64,000 bases of DNA from Anthoceros angustus. Lineage: Eukaryota; Streptophyta; Anthocerotopsida; Anthocerotales; Anthocerotaceae. The DNA lies in NCBI GenBank assembly GCA_010909165.1, contig MU008167.1:1352001-1416000 (forward strand), written 5' to 3'. Position numbers and translations under genes: made by a program. The stretch's first letter is position 1. The number at the start of each line of letters is the position of its first letter. Below are positions 9,743-21,429 of this stretch, piece by piece. The notes under the pieces are model-generated. The model saw nothing but the letters and a program-made list of their open reading frames with translations. It was not told where the DNA came from and searched no databases.

Positions 9743-12700
9743 TGTGGCCAAACTTTCGTTGACGGTGAGCCGAGCGCACACTAATCCCATGTTGTGTAGT
9801 ATGTGGTTCGATCCCAAGGGAAGGATCCGTTCCGTTTAGCTTACTATTCGCCTACTCCGGTTCCTAACTTATCTCATCCGCCTGTGATCTAGAAAACCTT
9901 CCGCCTGTCGTTACAAGTGGTGACGCCAGGTGGATCATATCTACTACCGAAAGCAGAAGCACCGAATCTCCTTCAGGGAGGCGTGAGGCACACATCGGGC
10001 GTGCGGTGGCACTACTAGGGCAATCGCCTAGCTACACAAGTGTAGACTGGAGGCGGAACTCGAGGTACTCACCTTTCGACGAATCGACCGTAGGTCCATA
10101 CTACCCTTCCGATCGGGCCCCTCTAAGGTTGGCAACCTCGAACCCAAGCTGCATTTCACCGTCCCGAACCACCTACTACTTACCCTCCGCTCACCTTCCT
10201 TGATGCTTCATAAATCACACTACCGTCTGTGCCCTAGATGGCCAAATGTTTAAGGACCCGTTCGCCCCGCCTCTCATCTCGGGAGTCCTCCTCCCACTCC
10301 ACTGCTTACTTTCACCTCGCACCCCACGGTGCCCGACGGCGTGCATCGCAAAGGTCGAGCCGCAAGACTCCACGCTCACTCTCCGGCCCCACCGACCCCG
10401 GCGCTTTACACACCTCTCGTGACCGGGTCAGGCCCGATCTCGCTGCTCTACGTCCCGCAGCAAGGGTCACGCCTCTCCAAACCCGCAATCACCTCCATAA
10501 TGCTAGGGGTTTGTCACTGCATCCTAGATAGTCCTCTCAAGTAGTCCACCCGCCGTGTGACTGGCCTCGCTCTTGCACTTAGCTCACAGGAGCCTACATG
10601 CACAACGCGGTACCAACCCCAAAGGAAAATCACATTACGGGATGGCAAACCCTCTTATCGCTCCCAAAGGCCTTTATTATATCCCTAAAATTGGCCACGC
10701 CTACCTACCCACGCCAAGTGACGCCAGATCCTGCGCGATCTACTATGTCTACTGGCGTGAGGCTAATGCTGGACCTGGGTCCACCGCAACCCAATCCAAA
10801 CCGTGGCACCCGAGGGGCTCTAACTGGTTATTCTCGACCCTCGCAGCCTTGGCAGAGGCCCCACCCCTACCTCAAACCGGTCATTTGTGCCACGGGGGTG
10901 TGACAATCGGTCGATTATTAAATCTTCCTCCTGCTCACCGGGTGGCGGATGCACCGTGGTCTCTTCGTTGCCCCTTGTGCTATGGTTGGTCCTCTACCCT
11001 TGGTTCGTCCGAGGTCCGCTCGCCTTGGGCTGTTGGGTCATTCCCCAACCAAGTCCTCCCTAACGTCGGGCGGACCTCTAAGTCCACCCTCGCATAGGGA
11101 GTCCTGACTGGTTTGTTCCTATATCGAGTTTGACCTCCAAGTCCGCCTCGCCTCGGGGAGTCAGACCTTTAAGTCCAACCTCGCCTCGAGTCCAGGACCT
11201 TCAAGTCCGGCCCGCCTCTGGACCTCGGCACTTCCACACTGAGGCCACCTCCCATCCGGCCTTCTTCCTCAAGCTCCCTTACACCCCCCAAGCGGGTCTT
11301 TGAGTCAGAGACCTACCTCTTGGTCCCAGGCGCTTCTCCACTTGGTGATCGTCGTCTCTCCGACATGCCCTCCCTCGGCCTTCTTCCTCCTCTCTCCACC
11401 ACCGGGCTCCTGTGACGCACCGCTTCCTCTCTAGGCTACCTCAGAGCTCCTCTGGTGACCCTCATTTTCTGAGCCCAGGTGGCGCGGCACTCGCCCAGGG
11501 GCTCGGCGTGGTAGTAGGCGAAGTCCAGTGAAACGCTTTGGATGGCCTCCTCCACATGAGCCCTCGGACTGAGTACTCCCACCTTCATAGGTGCTCGGGC
11601 AGTAGGGCGTGCTCTTAGCACATTGGGCCGTCCCTCTCCAACGCCTTCTAGCCGGGCCCTTGCGGCATCCTTGGAGGTCAAGGAAGCTTGACAGCTCTGG
11701 CTTGCTTCTGGTTGGCGAGCTCCATCTCCTATTCCCTATGGGCGGCCGATTAATTTTGATTAAGGAAGGGGATTCCCCCCTCCGCCCGATGCGACGGACC
11801 CGGCGACTTTTGTTCCTCTGCTTCCACTTGTATTGGTCCGTCCTGCTGACTTAGGAGTCCCATCTCCCTCTCGAGCCATTCCGGGCTGTATTAGGCGGGT
11901 GGCATCGGCGAGCCCCTCTTGAGCTCGCTCGATGTCAGCTACTGCTCCTTTGGTGGCTTTCCTCCACCCTAGGCGTAGCTGGAGCTGCCCACCTCCCGCT
12001 CATGGTCCCTGGTCGGCCACAGAAGAATCCAGTTCCTCTCCTCCACCACCGGGCTGTAGCTCGGGGTCTCCTTCTCGCCTTTCACTTGTTTGCGTGCCTC
12101 GTCGGCCTCCACAGGCTGCGTGCGGAGGTCTTCCATCACCCCGCTTTCTTGCATCTCCACCCATGGGCCGCATGCCTCGCTCCGAGGCCGCATGCTCCTC
12201 AAAGTAGCCGGTGGCTGCCTAGCCGCCTCCTCCGGGGTTCCTCCTACGTAGGTGGTCCCTATCTGCTTTTGGCATTGGCCTCGCCTCTGCTCCCCTTCTG
12301 CTTGAGCCTCCGTGAGCTTGCCTCCTCTCAGGCACTGCCGAGGCTTGGGCATCCTCCGCCTGCCTCCTCCACCTCCGCCTGCCTCCTCCCTTGTTGACTG
12401 GGCCTCCTCGCATGCCTGAGCTCAGGTGCTTCACTGCTCACACCGGCACCTGCCTCGGCCCCGGGCGGACCTCGCCTCCATAATGGCCGCCATCCGGCCG
12501 TGGTGGAGCGCCTTCAATCCAAGCTGTGGACTCCGCCTTCCACCCGGCTGCTTGGGCTGCCTCCGCTTGGCCTTGGTGCCGCAGTTGCTCCATCTGGATG
12601 GTCCTTCCGCTGAGAATGGCCACCCCATCTGAGTGAAGTGAAGGATCCGGGCATGGCGGCGCGGCCTCCGACTGCCGAGGGATTAGCGCCCCTGCAGCAT

Positions 12701-12798
12701 CCAAGTGCGCCTTCCTGTCCATCCCATCCATGTGGCGGTGCAAGGTTGAATTAGGTTCAACGGTCACAAGGGCTTGACAAGACAGTGCTCACATGGCA
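9743..12798 (-). mobile_element. LTR-B1, long terminal repeat of a gypsy-like element
   Basis: The repeat starts with TGTGGCC, like the C-type LTRs, and shares short words with them: GCGCACA, GTTC..CCCAAGGGAA.GAT and ATGGCCAA.(T/C)GTTTAAGGAC. A pyrimidine tract at 12,806-12,820 (a polypurine tract on minus) abuts the right end, as expected for a 3' LTR of a minus-strand element. A near copy lies at 40,767. The outer half holds short spacer-like sequence, then GC-rich degenerate repeats (about 11.05-11.25 kb), then a coiled-coil coding remnant. The right boundary is approximate. Confidence 0.6.
11430..12780 (-). pseudogene. Coiled-coil protein remnant inside LTR-B1
   Basis: The minus strand encodes short broken frames rich in Ala, Arg, Gln and Glu. 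One (12,434-12,219) contains QAEDAQASA and PKADRDHLRRR. The KADRDH(L/Y)RR core also occurs in the coiled-coil region of the C-type LTRs (for example near 36,460), which ties the two families together. The plus strand shows only Ser/Leu/Pro-rich mirror frames. The function is unknown. Confidence 0.5.
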
Positions 12799-13081
12799 CC
12801 ATAATCTTCCCTTCTTCCTCACAATGTAGGCGCCAACATGGCTGTCCCAAGATGGTTTGGGGTAGAGGTGCCACAGTGCGCCTTGTGCTCTAGTCGAAAT
12901 GTGAGTGTCGCCATTGTTACCTCCAATGCGCAATCTTGTCTCGATTGGCTACCCTTTGGCCTTGGCTTCATTCCGCTAGACCGGTTTTGAAGCACTTGAA
13001 TTGCTAACCCGCTTTTGTAGGTGTCCCACCGAGTTCGGCCGTCCCTCCTAGCTGATACCTGTGCTCCGGATGCTTCTGGAA

Positions 13082-14060
13082 ACACATTATGACTAAATGG
13101 CCAATCTTATTGCAGTGTGAGCAATGCAAGCCCTCAACGGGGAGCTTGCAGCTAATTAAGTGATCCGCCTACCACATTGCACAACATTGCCGAGGTAGTC
13201 GCACTGCTGGTTTTGGTCAGCCCAACTGAGCGGGCTTGGAAATCCCTGATCCTGCACCTCCAGACGTGTTCCCCTTGCTGGAGAACATACTGTGACAGTG
13301 CATGAAGGCTTTGGAGTGCCGAGAAGCATACGTTGAGAATGCGATCTCCTTACACTCCGCCTCCTCATGGACCTATTCCAAGGTGTAGCTATCCCCGTAT
13401 TTGTCCACCAAAGAGGTGATGAGTTGGAAATGAAACAAAGGGTCCCCTTGCAGCGCTGTGAGAAATTTCTCGGCTGCCTCCTGGTCAGTCAACATCCCCG
13501 TGCCCTCCCGCAACTTCTGAAGCTTGCATAAGGTCATTTGCACAGTCTCCCTCTTCTTGCAGGCGAAGTTCGCCAGCTCAGCAATCTTCTCGAGAGTCTT
13601 GAGCGGAAACACCTTCTCTAGAATTGCCATGAATTCCTCCACAGGGTTGACATACTTGGGAGTTTGGATGAACTCCGGACTCCCCAATGGGTGCCACTCT
13701 CAGCGCATCGACTCACCACGGATGGCGGCTGAACACGGATGGCGGTGAGCGGTGGGCACCAAGCCCCTCCCGGGCCGATCTTGGCTGATGGGCGCTCACC
13801 GTAGGCACTTGCCATTGTAATAAGCAAGCTGCAACGCTCCTTGAAATTGAGGATTCATGGTGGAAACCATGGAGGACAATCCGCCTGGTGCGCTTCGTAT
13901 AGATCCAATGCTTCGTTCGCCAAGTAGCTTGAAAGTCCAAAATCCCGCAAAGGTTGCGTGCCAGGTCTTCCAGAAAATCTATCCTGCCTGTATGAGGGGC
14001 CTCCACCTTCCATGGTGTCCGAGTCTTCCGAAGGATCAGCTGATTCTAGCCTTGTCCCTG
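13082..14060 (-). pseudogene. Retrotransposon gag with CCHC zinc knuckle, unit 1
   Basis: The minus strand encodes a gag-like protein. A 104-codon open part (13,687-13,373) contains EFIQTPKYVNPVEEFMAILE and FLTALQGDPLFHFQL. Further downstream is a perfect zinc knuckle, CSHCNKIGHLVIMC (C-x2-C-x4-H-x4-C), at 13,123-13,082. N-terminal gag pieces lie at 14,006-13,713 in another frame. No protease, RT or integrase follows. The frame runs into the purine tract and LTR-B1, so this copy would be non-autonomous. Homologous copies are at 44.1-45.1 kb and, inverted, at 54.1-55.4 kb. Confidence 0.75.
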
Positions 14061-14439
14061 TAGGACTTGAATGGGGAGATCATCCCGATTGATCTCTCAA
14101 GGAGTTGTGAGTCTTTACAAGACCGACATCCGAGAATGGAGACCAACCGGTTACATCTCCAATGTAGCAGGTGGCATGCTAGGCGCCTGTAACTTGCTCG
14201 GCTCCTCCTGTGCCTTCGCGTTGGGGAGATTGCCTTCTACTGGCATGTATGTGCTCAAGAGTGGTCCGTTGATGAATGTCTCGTGTCCTCAAGCGATAGC
14301 AGAGGCTGGTCTCATGTCCCTCGGAGTGCATCCCCCATGTGAGTGAAGCACGAAATCAGTCACTCCCAAAAAGAATGGGAAGCAGCAAGCTCCCAAGGAC
14401 ACTCGGCTCCCTCCCGAGCCCGGTGTGAAAGCTCCTCCT

Positions 14440-14700
14440 AATACTCGTGGCGATTGACAATGCCCCCCTGGGACCTCCCAATAGTCCCCGGTGGGGATCA
14501 ATGTCCTCCGGCCGGAAGTCTCCCAACAATCCCTCCAAAGTGGGACTTAAATGTCCTTGTCAGACTCTCCCAAGAGTCCCTCCAAAGGGACTTAAATGTC
14601 CTTGTGCTGGGACTCTCCCAAGAGTCCCCTCCTGGGCGTAATGTCCCTGCTAGGACTCTCCCAAGAATCTCGAGTATGGGACTCTAGGGTCACCAAAAAT
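14440..14700. repeat. GGGACT...AGTCCC minisatellite, unit 1
   Basis: Four to five degenerate units of about 50-60 bp are built from GGGACTCTCCCAA(G/T)AGTCCC and GGGACTTAAATGTCC. The first word is an inverted repeat. The array recurs at about 45.48-45.67 kb and 56.66-56.84 kb. Confidence 0.7.
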
Positions 14701-15854
14701 AATGCCTACAAGCCCGAATCACTAGGAATTCTCACAGCCGCTGTAGCTAGCCTGCTCCTAGTAATGCCTACAGACTTGAATAATCGGTTGCATGTTGCTG
14801 GATCTAGAGATTTTGGCTGGGCTGCAACCTAGCCGGCCCTAATTTGGACTGGAAATTGAAATGACACAAACACACACATTATGTCCCTAGCAATTTGGTA
14901 GGATTGTAACCTACCTAAGCTAAGGACCCTGGAAGCTAGGTCTGGAGCTAAAAATGGTCAGCAGGCATATGAGGAAACACTTGTCCTAGTTAGCTCACAA
15001 AATTCCACGACACGAGAATAATCAGATTGAATTGAATGGCTCTGCTGCTATAGTTGCCCAACAGCACTTTGAGTCCTTCAATGCCGCCACCGATTGGAGA
15101 AGCGCCTTGAATTTAAAGTCTTCAAATGATGGGATTCGTTGTGCGGCGGTAAGAATCGTGGATTTTGTGAAGCTTCCTTGGCCAGCCCGATTTGCGTGGA
15201 GTCAAGAATCACGCCTTGGAGCTACGAGGGAGACCCAAGATGAGCAAACACATAGATCTTCGAGATCCGATTCACATATTCGAAAAGTGCTTTTGTCCCA
15301 AAAAGCTGCGCCTTCGAGGCACAATTTCAAGACTAAAACCCTTAGATCCCCTTCTCGCAGTCCTCATGCTGGCATTCGCCATCATCCTCACACTCCGCCT
15401 AGCTCGTTTTCCAACCGCTGTTTGCGTCATGATGCAAATAGTAGCACACGCTCTTGGTATTGTCTTGCTCACGTTGAACATGCGCAATGTTTAGGGCTTA
15501 TACTTGGCCCGTCTCACACCTACAACTAAATAGCTATTTCTAACCTAGCTGTCCATTTATAGGGCCATATTCCTTGGTCCTTGAAAAATAATAAAGGAAA
15601 CTAACTCTTGAGTTATGAACCAATCAAGAAAAGGGATATTTCCTATGTCCTTGGTTAGCGAACATATCTAAACTAAGCAAAAGTACAAAGGAACACATTT
15701 GTCAAATTCATGCTCATTTTCCATACCTTAGTTTTGTATTTCGATGTAGATGTGATTGTTGGGGCCCTTCAGCCGATCTCGCTATGGATCCATGGCCCAT
15801 AGCCGACTGCCCCCAGCCTCGTGAAAAGTCGAGTGTAGTTGGTAGGGTATCTTT
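14701..15854. other. AT-rich tail of retroelement part, unit 1
   Basis: This tail is conserved at 45.67-46.82 kb and 56.84-57.99 kb. No product is recognised. In every complete unit it is joined to the start of the next block A at GTAGTTAATATG. Confidence 0.55.
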
Positions 15855-16329
15855 GTAGTTAATATGTCCCAACAAATAAGTGAATGTCTCTAACTCTAAT
15901 GCTTTCAAAGCATTATTGGCATGTGCACATTGGTACCGAGTTTTGAATTTGGATTTCACGGAGGACATAGACTTTTCAACAACAGCTCGGAATAGAGTTC
16001 TAATTAGGAGGCCGACTCTATCAAGAGTAGAGTCATACTCCTTGAGATTACGCCACGAGGGCTATATATGTAGCGCTCTTATGCATCATGTATTTATATT
16101 CAATTTAAAGCATATATTAAGAGTAGAGTTATAATTCTCAAGATTCCACAAAGCCCAAGGGCTATATATGTTGTGCTCCTATGCACCATATATTATCTTG
16201 AATGAGCTCATAGAAGTAAGTGACTATATAGCTCTACTATTCGCCCAAGCGAGGAGATGAACATTCGACTAATTGATTGAACGGCTTATCTCGCTCGAGG
16301 AAACCAACCAACGACCGGGCCCATGGGAA

Positions 16330-17640
16330 TTGGGGAGATTAGGATGCCATCTATTGCCATTCTTCTCTCGCCAACCGTGTTGATCCTGGCGTAGCTTCGA
16401 TTGTGGAGTCGAGTTCCATCGCCCACGCTCTTTGAGGCTTCCGATGGGGTGAGTTGGGTACGACATGGATGCGGAGTCGTTGTATGGGCGGTGCCTCTGA
16501 TTGAGGCCATGATCCGTGCTCGCCGCTTGAGAGCCCGATGCGGTCGCGTAGTGTGCAAAGCGTGGAATGCGTATGGCGGCGTCCCCTGTTGTTGCGGATA
16601 GGTTGGAATGGCGGCGGGTGCGTCGGAATGCATCTGTTCGTAGTAGGCATATGCCACTCCCACATTGCCTCCTGCATCTACAACCCCGCGTCCGGTGGCA
16701 CCGACATCGACTCCCGCCATGGTGCGAGCTCTAAAGTCTGGAATAGCCTAGTATGGTGGAGCTCCTCGGGACGGAGGATCGCGATCCACGAGCAAGCGTC
16801 TTGATGAGCACCACATACATGCACGGCACGAAAATAGTCATCCGCACATGGGCAACCCGTGGCCAACTCTTGGACCACTCCGAAGCTCCGCGACCTAACG
16901 CATCCACCATGTGTTGGGCGTCTTTGTGGATGCCAGGTAGCGTTGCTTCAAGCTGTGGTGTTGTATGAGACGCGAACATATGTGGGTGACCTAGACAAGC
17001 CCACATTCTCGTCTTTGATTCCGCACTAGGAGTTGGAGTGATACACCGCCTTGCCCGGAAACCGTGCCTTGAACTCCACCTTGTCCGATCATCGTGGGGT
17101 GTTTGTAGGCAACGTGCTCTCTGCGTTGAGATCGCATCGATGGTCATTGCAATCTGCTAGCCTCGACTGGGCGGGCCATTTGGCCGGTTGGTCGTACCCA
17201 TGCCTTCCCGATCATTCGACATACTCTCGCAACCTCGTCAATGTGCGAGACCCGGGCCCTCGTGGCCCTGTAGACACGAGGGAAAATATAATGTGTCTGA
17301 TTTGGAGCCGGGTTTCGCGAGCATGACACGGGGCCATGGACCATGCCCGCACCCATGTGCATTGATTTCCGGGAAATGGTGCTGCCCTACGAATGCTCCC
17401 AATTTTCAATGCGAGTAAATGCGCGCATCAAGCTTAAGGTCGTGGCCTCGCAAGACTTCCAAGTATACATCATGAACGACGAGCTCGACAAGATGGTGCA
17501 TCTCGATATGCGACGAACACCTGGGGCTTGGAGCTGGTTGCCCTCGTGGCCTTACGATCATCTTGTGAGGAAGAGCCTTCACTGCCACGATCCTTTGCTG
17601 GACTTCGGCAGCTGGAAGCAAGTTTAGGAAAATGTGTTTG
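16330..17640 (+). pseudogene. F-box/kelch protein gene, broken, copy 2
   Basis: This is the same gene as at 5.34-6.68 kb. The F-box part is readable as VPLIEAMIRARRLRARCGR followed by VVCKAWN (frame of 16,401-16,601), a longer F-box stretch than in copy 1. Kelch parts are split among several frames, including a piece with YIMNDELDKMVHLDMR near 17,470-17,515. More frames are broken than in copy 1, always by indels of a few bases. Confidence 0.7.
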
Positions 17641-18944
17641 AACTTGGATCACTTCTAAACTAGATATATAGTTAGTGTACTCTGTCACATTCACTTATCA
17701 CTTTCGAGAAAGTAGGCTCGCGAAAGGCGACACACGGAGAGTTCCATGCAATCAATCATACATGTAGGTGATATTGGGCCAAACATGAGGGAAGCCCATC
17801 CTACAATAATATTTCCCCACATGACGGCTAACTGCGGGTTCCATACTCCCATGTTTGGCACACTCAAGCTCTCTTAGGTGTGCCAATGGTACTTAGTGCA
17901 TTGTTGGACGCGAATGTTACTTTATCTCATTTTGGATCGAGATAGATAGGATCTCAAGTTCGAGCAATGGATTGATGAGGAGTGTAATGTAGTACCACAT
18001 CTTTTAAAGTGCATCTTTTAAGTTTCGATCCCGGAAAGTAAAGCTTGTAAAAAAAACCTCCTATAGTTCAAATAGTTTTTAATTTTGTTGGATCTTAAAA
18101 AATATCGCCAGATTATTTTGTTATTAGAGATAAAAATGAAAAGGATTAATTTGTCAATGTATGGTGTCAAATTTTTGGATAAGCTTCACTCCTATTGTCA
18201 TCTCCTAAAGGTTTTGAAAGTACACCATTAGCGATGATCCACCATATATGTCATAAGTGTTTATGGCTAAAGATTACATTTATAGAGTCTCTCGTATTTC
18301 AAAAATAGCGTGAAAAGGAAAATTTAGATGTAGCATGAAGTGGTAGTCCCATGTATGTTGTTCTAGGTACGATATTTGATAATTGATGTAGGCCTTCCGG
18401 GGTCCTCTAATCTACATGGAGCAATAATGGTGACAAAGTCACCAAAATAAAATGTATCTTGTTCACTTGGATGGCACATCTTGTGCGTGTCGCGATTGAC
18501 AAACAAACCTTTGCTCGATGTCCAACTGGCACTCTGACGAGGCGTTTCGTACTAAGGTTTGTTTGATGATCATGCAGGCGGGCTTGGGAACCTAGGCGGG
18601 TTCGGCAACAACGAAGGAGACAACAACCATGTTTGTGGCGGTGCCTCTGAGTGCCCCCTCCCCTTTCCCACCGTCCGGTGCCGGACAAACTAGCGACATA
18701 GTGCGGTCACGAACCGGATCGCTCCTTCCACCGTGCTAAACATGCGGGGCACGGTTGTTTCTTTGCCATCACGCACAAAGTCTACTCGGGGTTGACTTCT
18801 TGAGTAGGTCATTTGCTGCGTAGTGTCGGCGAATCCACGTGCTCACCGGCAAAGTTGAACCCTAGGTTTGATATGGACATTACTATAACCTCTAAAACAT
18901 CATACAGTTTGAATTTTTCATGAAAAGGCGAAGCTCAAGCGGGA

Positions 18945-19240
18945 CATACTCGGAGCAGTACCAACCTCGGCCGGACTGGATAGTCCCGGCGGTATACTGA
19001 GTATACCAGTAAAGCGAGTATACTGGGGCGGTCGGCCCGGCGAGTATACTCGGGGCGATCCCAGCGGTATACTCGGGGCAGTCCCAACCTCGGCCGAGAC
19101 TTCCGGGGCAGTCGGCGTGAGTATACGGGGACGACCCAGCGGCGGTATACGCGGGCGATCGTGACTTATGCAAAGGCAGTCCCAACGGAACATACTGGGG
19201 ACAATCCCACCTCGGCCACGCTTTCGGGGCGGCCCGTCTA
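18945..19240. repeat. GTATAC-containing minisatellite, copy 2
   Basis: This is homologous to 7.95-8.2 kb and has several GAGTATACTCGGGGCG-type units separated by CCCAACCTCGGCC. Confidence 0.7.
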
Positions 19241-21429
19241 CAATCAAGCGACAAACAACTCTCAAGGTAAGAGGTGTCATAGGTGACCAATTGATAATAC
19301 CAGGACATATTCCGGTATGGATATTTTGCAAAAATCTTTGGTATAGAAATTCTCTTTCAAGATATAGGTGTCGAGGCTTTCCTCGCTTAAATGGCACTTT
19401 TGTTATTGCTAACCCTAGGTTGGGAGACAAGTTTGCAAACCCTCTGCCGGGGCTAGTTAGGCGGGCATAAGCGTGGGAAGAGCAGCGCCAAGGCGCGAGC
19501 AAGCGGAATGATGAAGCAAAAGGCGGCGGGGGTGAGAGCCGCGCATGAAGATGGCGGCGTCTTTGGGATCAAAAGCTGCTAGGGCAAGAATCAACGGTGT
19601 TGAAGTCGCACTGGCGTTGTACATAGGGAAGGACGTTGTGCCTCTAATGCGGAGAAAAGCTCTGAATTTGAGGATCCGTTAGAATTCATGAGATGTGTGT
19701 CTTTGACACTATTGGGTGTGATTTTCTAACTCTTAGCCATAGCAAAGCTGCGAACGATGCTGTAACATTCTACAAGACATAGGCGCTCAAATTATCACTT
19801 CAACAACCGATTTGATTGAGTTGGAAATATGGAGCCTAGGGGAGTAGCAGCGGCCGAGCATTCTGAGCATGACCACCTAAAGCGCCCAACTTTGGGATCA
19901 TAGTAGGTATCACATAGGGCAGTGGGGGTAGCCGGGCTTGTTGGGACTCCCAGCCGAGGATCTATAGGTTGATTACTGTGATTCACATGGGTGTGATTTT
20001 TACATTTCCATTCAGGGTTTTCTTGGTTGACATTACGGTAAGGCACTAATTTGTGCATCCTTTTATCAATTTGAGGAGGGTTGACCAAGTTCGGGGTTCT
20101 CATTCTGGCGATTTGAGAGGGCCGAAGGCCATTTTGATGCTTGCTTTCATGGGTGATGCCTTACAGCGAGATTGAGACGATCACGCTGCGCCGCTTTTCG
20201 TGACATTCCCGTAAGATTACCCTGGCCGAGTGCAAGCAAGGAGGGGCGTGGGCAGCGAGGCGGCCAGCGGTGATGCGGGGCGAGGGCGTTGGAGACAACA
20301 TTCGGCCTCAACCACCGTAACTTATCTGATCCATCCGCAACTAGCTGGTTACCCTTGTTCATAAATTTCACTTTGCGGTGTCGAAGTAAAGTGCGATTGA
20401 GCGGACAAAGGCATCCACGACACACCGAGAACACCTTTCTTTTGAGACGGTGACCCATCCACAGCCACACCCAAGGGCGGTCTGAGCCCACGACCCATAC
20501 TCGGGAGACGAACTTCGGTGATTACTCTATGGAGGAGGAGGACTATCATATAAGCGGGAGATTCTGAGAGGCTAGGTTCCCGGACTCTGAGTTTCAAAAG
20601 GCATTTGTTTATCAATGGCATGATCAGCGAGTGAAGTTCAAAACCAGTCACATTTTACAGCCACTTATACATGTTTGGCGGTGATTTGGTACCCTGTGGA
20701 TGAGGCTTTAGATGCATGTATGGGGCCATGTGGCCAGCTTTCGTGATGGCCAGCCCGAGCGCGCACAATCCGTGTCGTTGTAGGAAGAAGTCCGTTCCCA
20801 AGGGAATGATAGGCTCCGTTTACGCGTTTGGTGATTCTTACCTCTTAGCTCGTTCTCCACACACATACTCCTAACTACTCTGCGTTCACCGTCTGGGCCG
20901 GTATGGCCAAGCGTTTAAGACCCGTTCGCGTCGTATCGTTCACATCGTCCCTCACACATCAGTCCTTTCCTCTCTCCCCTCACGCTACACTCCTCGGTCT
21001 TAGAAAAGGCCGCGGGTTACAGTCCGGACCTCCTCCGTCGTTCGCGGGCCTCTCGTCCGGGCTCTGCCGCCCTCCGGAGTTCCTCGGCTCACCGTTCGAT
21101 CCGTTCGGTCTTTGGGCGGCTCGGGGCGAGCAGTCACGATCACCCTTCCACCGCACACCACAACCGTTAGGGTCTCACGGGACCACAGTCAATCTCCCGG
21201 GTGTCGTGCACCTTTCGGTGACTCGGGACTCACGTTAGCAAGAAGACACACAAAGGTGCGCAGAGCGGCATCAACACCAAGAAGATGATTTATTGTGGCC
21301 TTAGCCCTCTTATACTCGCGAAGGTCGGCGCCTTTATTACACCTCTATTACGGTGAGGCCCATTTCGGTGCCTAACCAGCCGCCTACTACCGCCTATTCC
21401 GCCTATCGCCGTCGGTGGTGGTGGGATAG

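Larger units (their letters stand above)
15855..20728. repeat. Block A, copy 2 (left of nested insertion)
   Basis: This copy matches block A1 in order, offset by 10,974 bp. It is interrupted at 20,728 by the nested LTR element and resumes at 40,648 (to 40,766). The flanks TTTAGATGCATGTATGGGGCCA (given here in two parts: TTTAGATGCATG and TATGGGGCCA) and ATGCAGACGGATC align to the uninterrupted A1 sequence near 9,640-9,700. Confidence 0.85.

Noticed and set aside
9743-10300. tRNA gene in the LTR
   Set aside because: The B-box-like word precedes the A-box-like word and they are over 400 bp apart. No cloverleaf can be drawn.
15192-15529. Open frames of 100-165 codons in the AT-rich tail of unit 1
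   Set aside because: Frames are not kept in the homologous tails at 46.0-46.5 and 57.2-57.6 kb, and no protein is recognisable.
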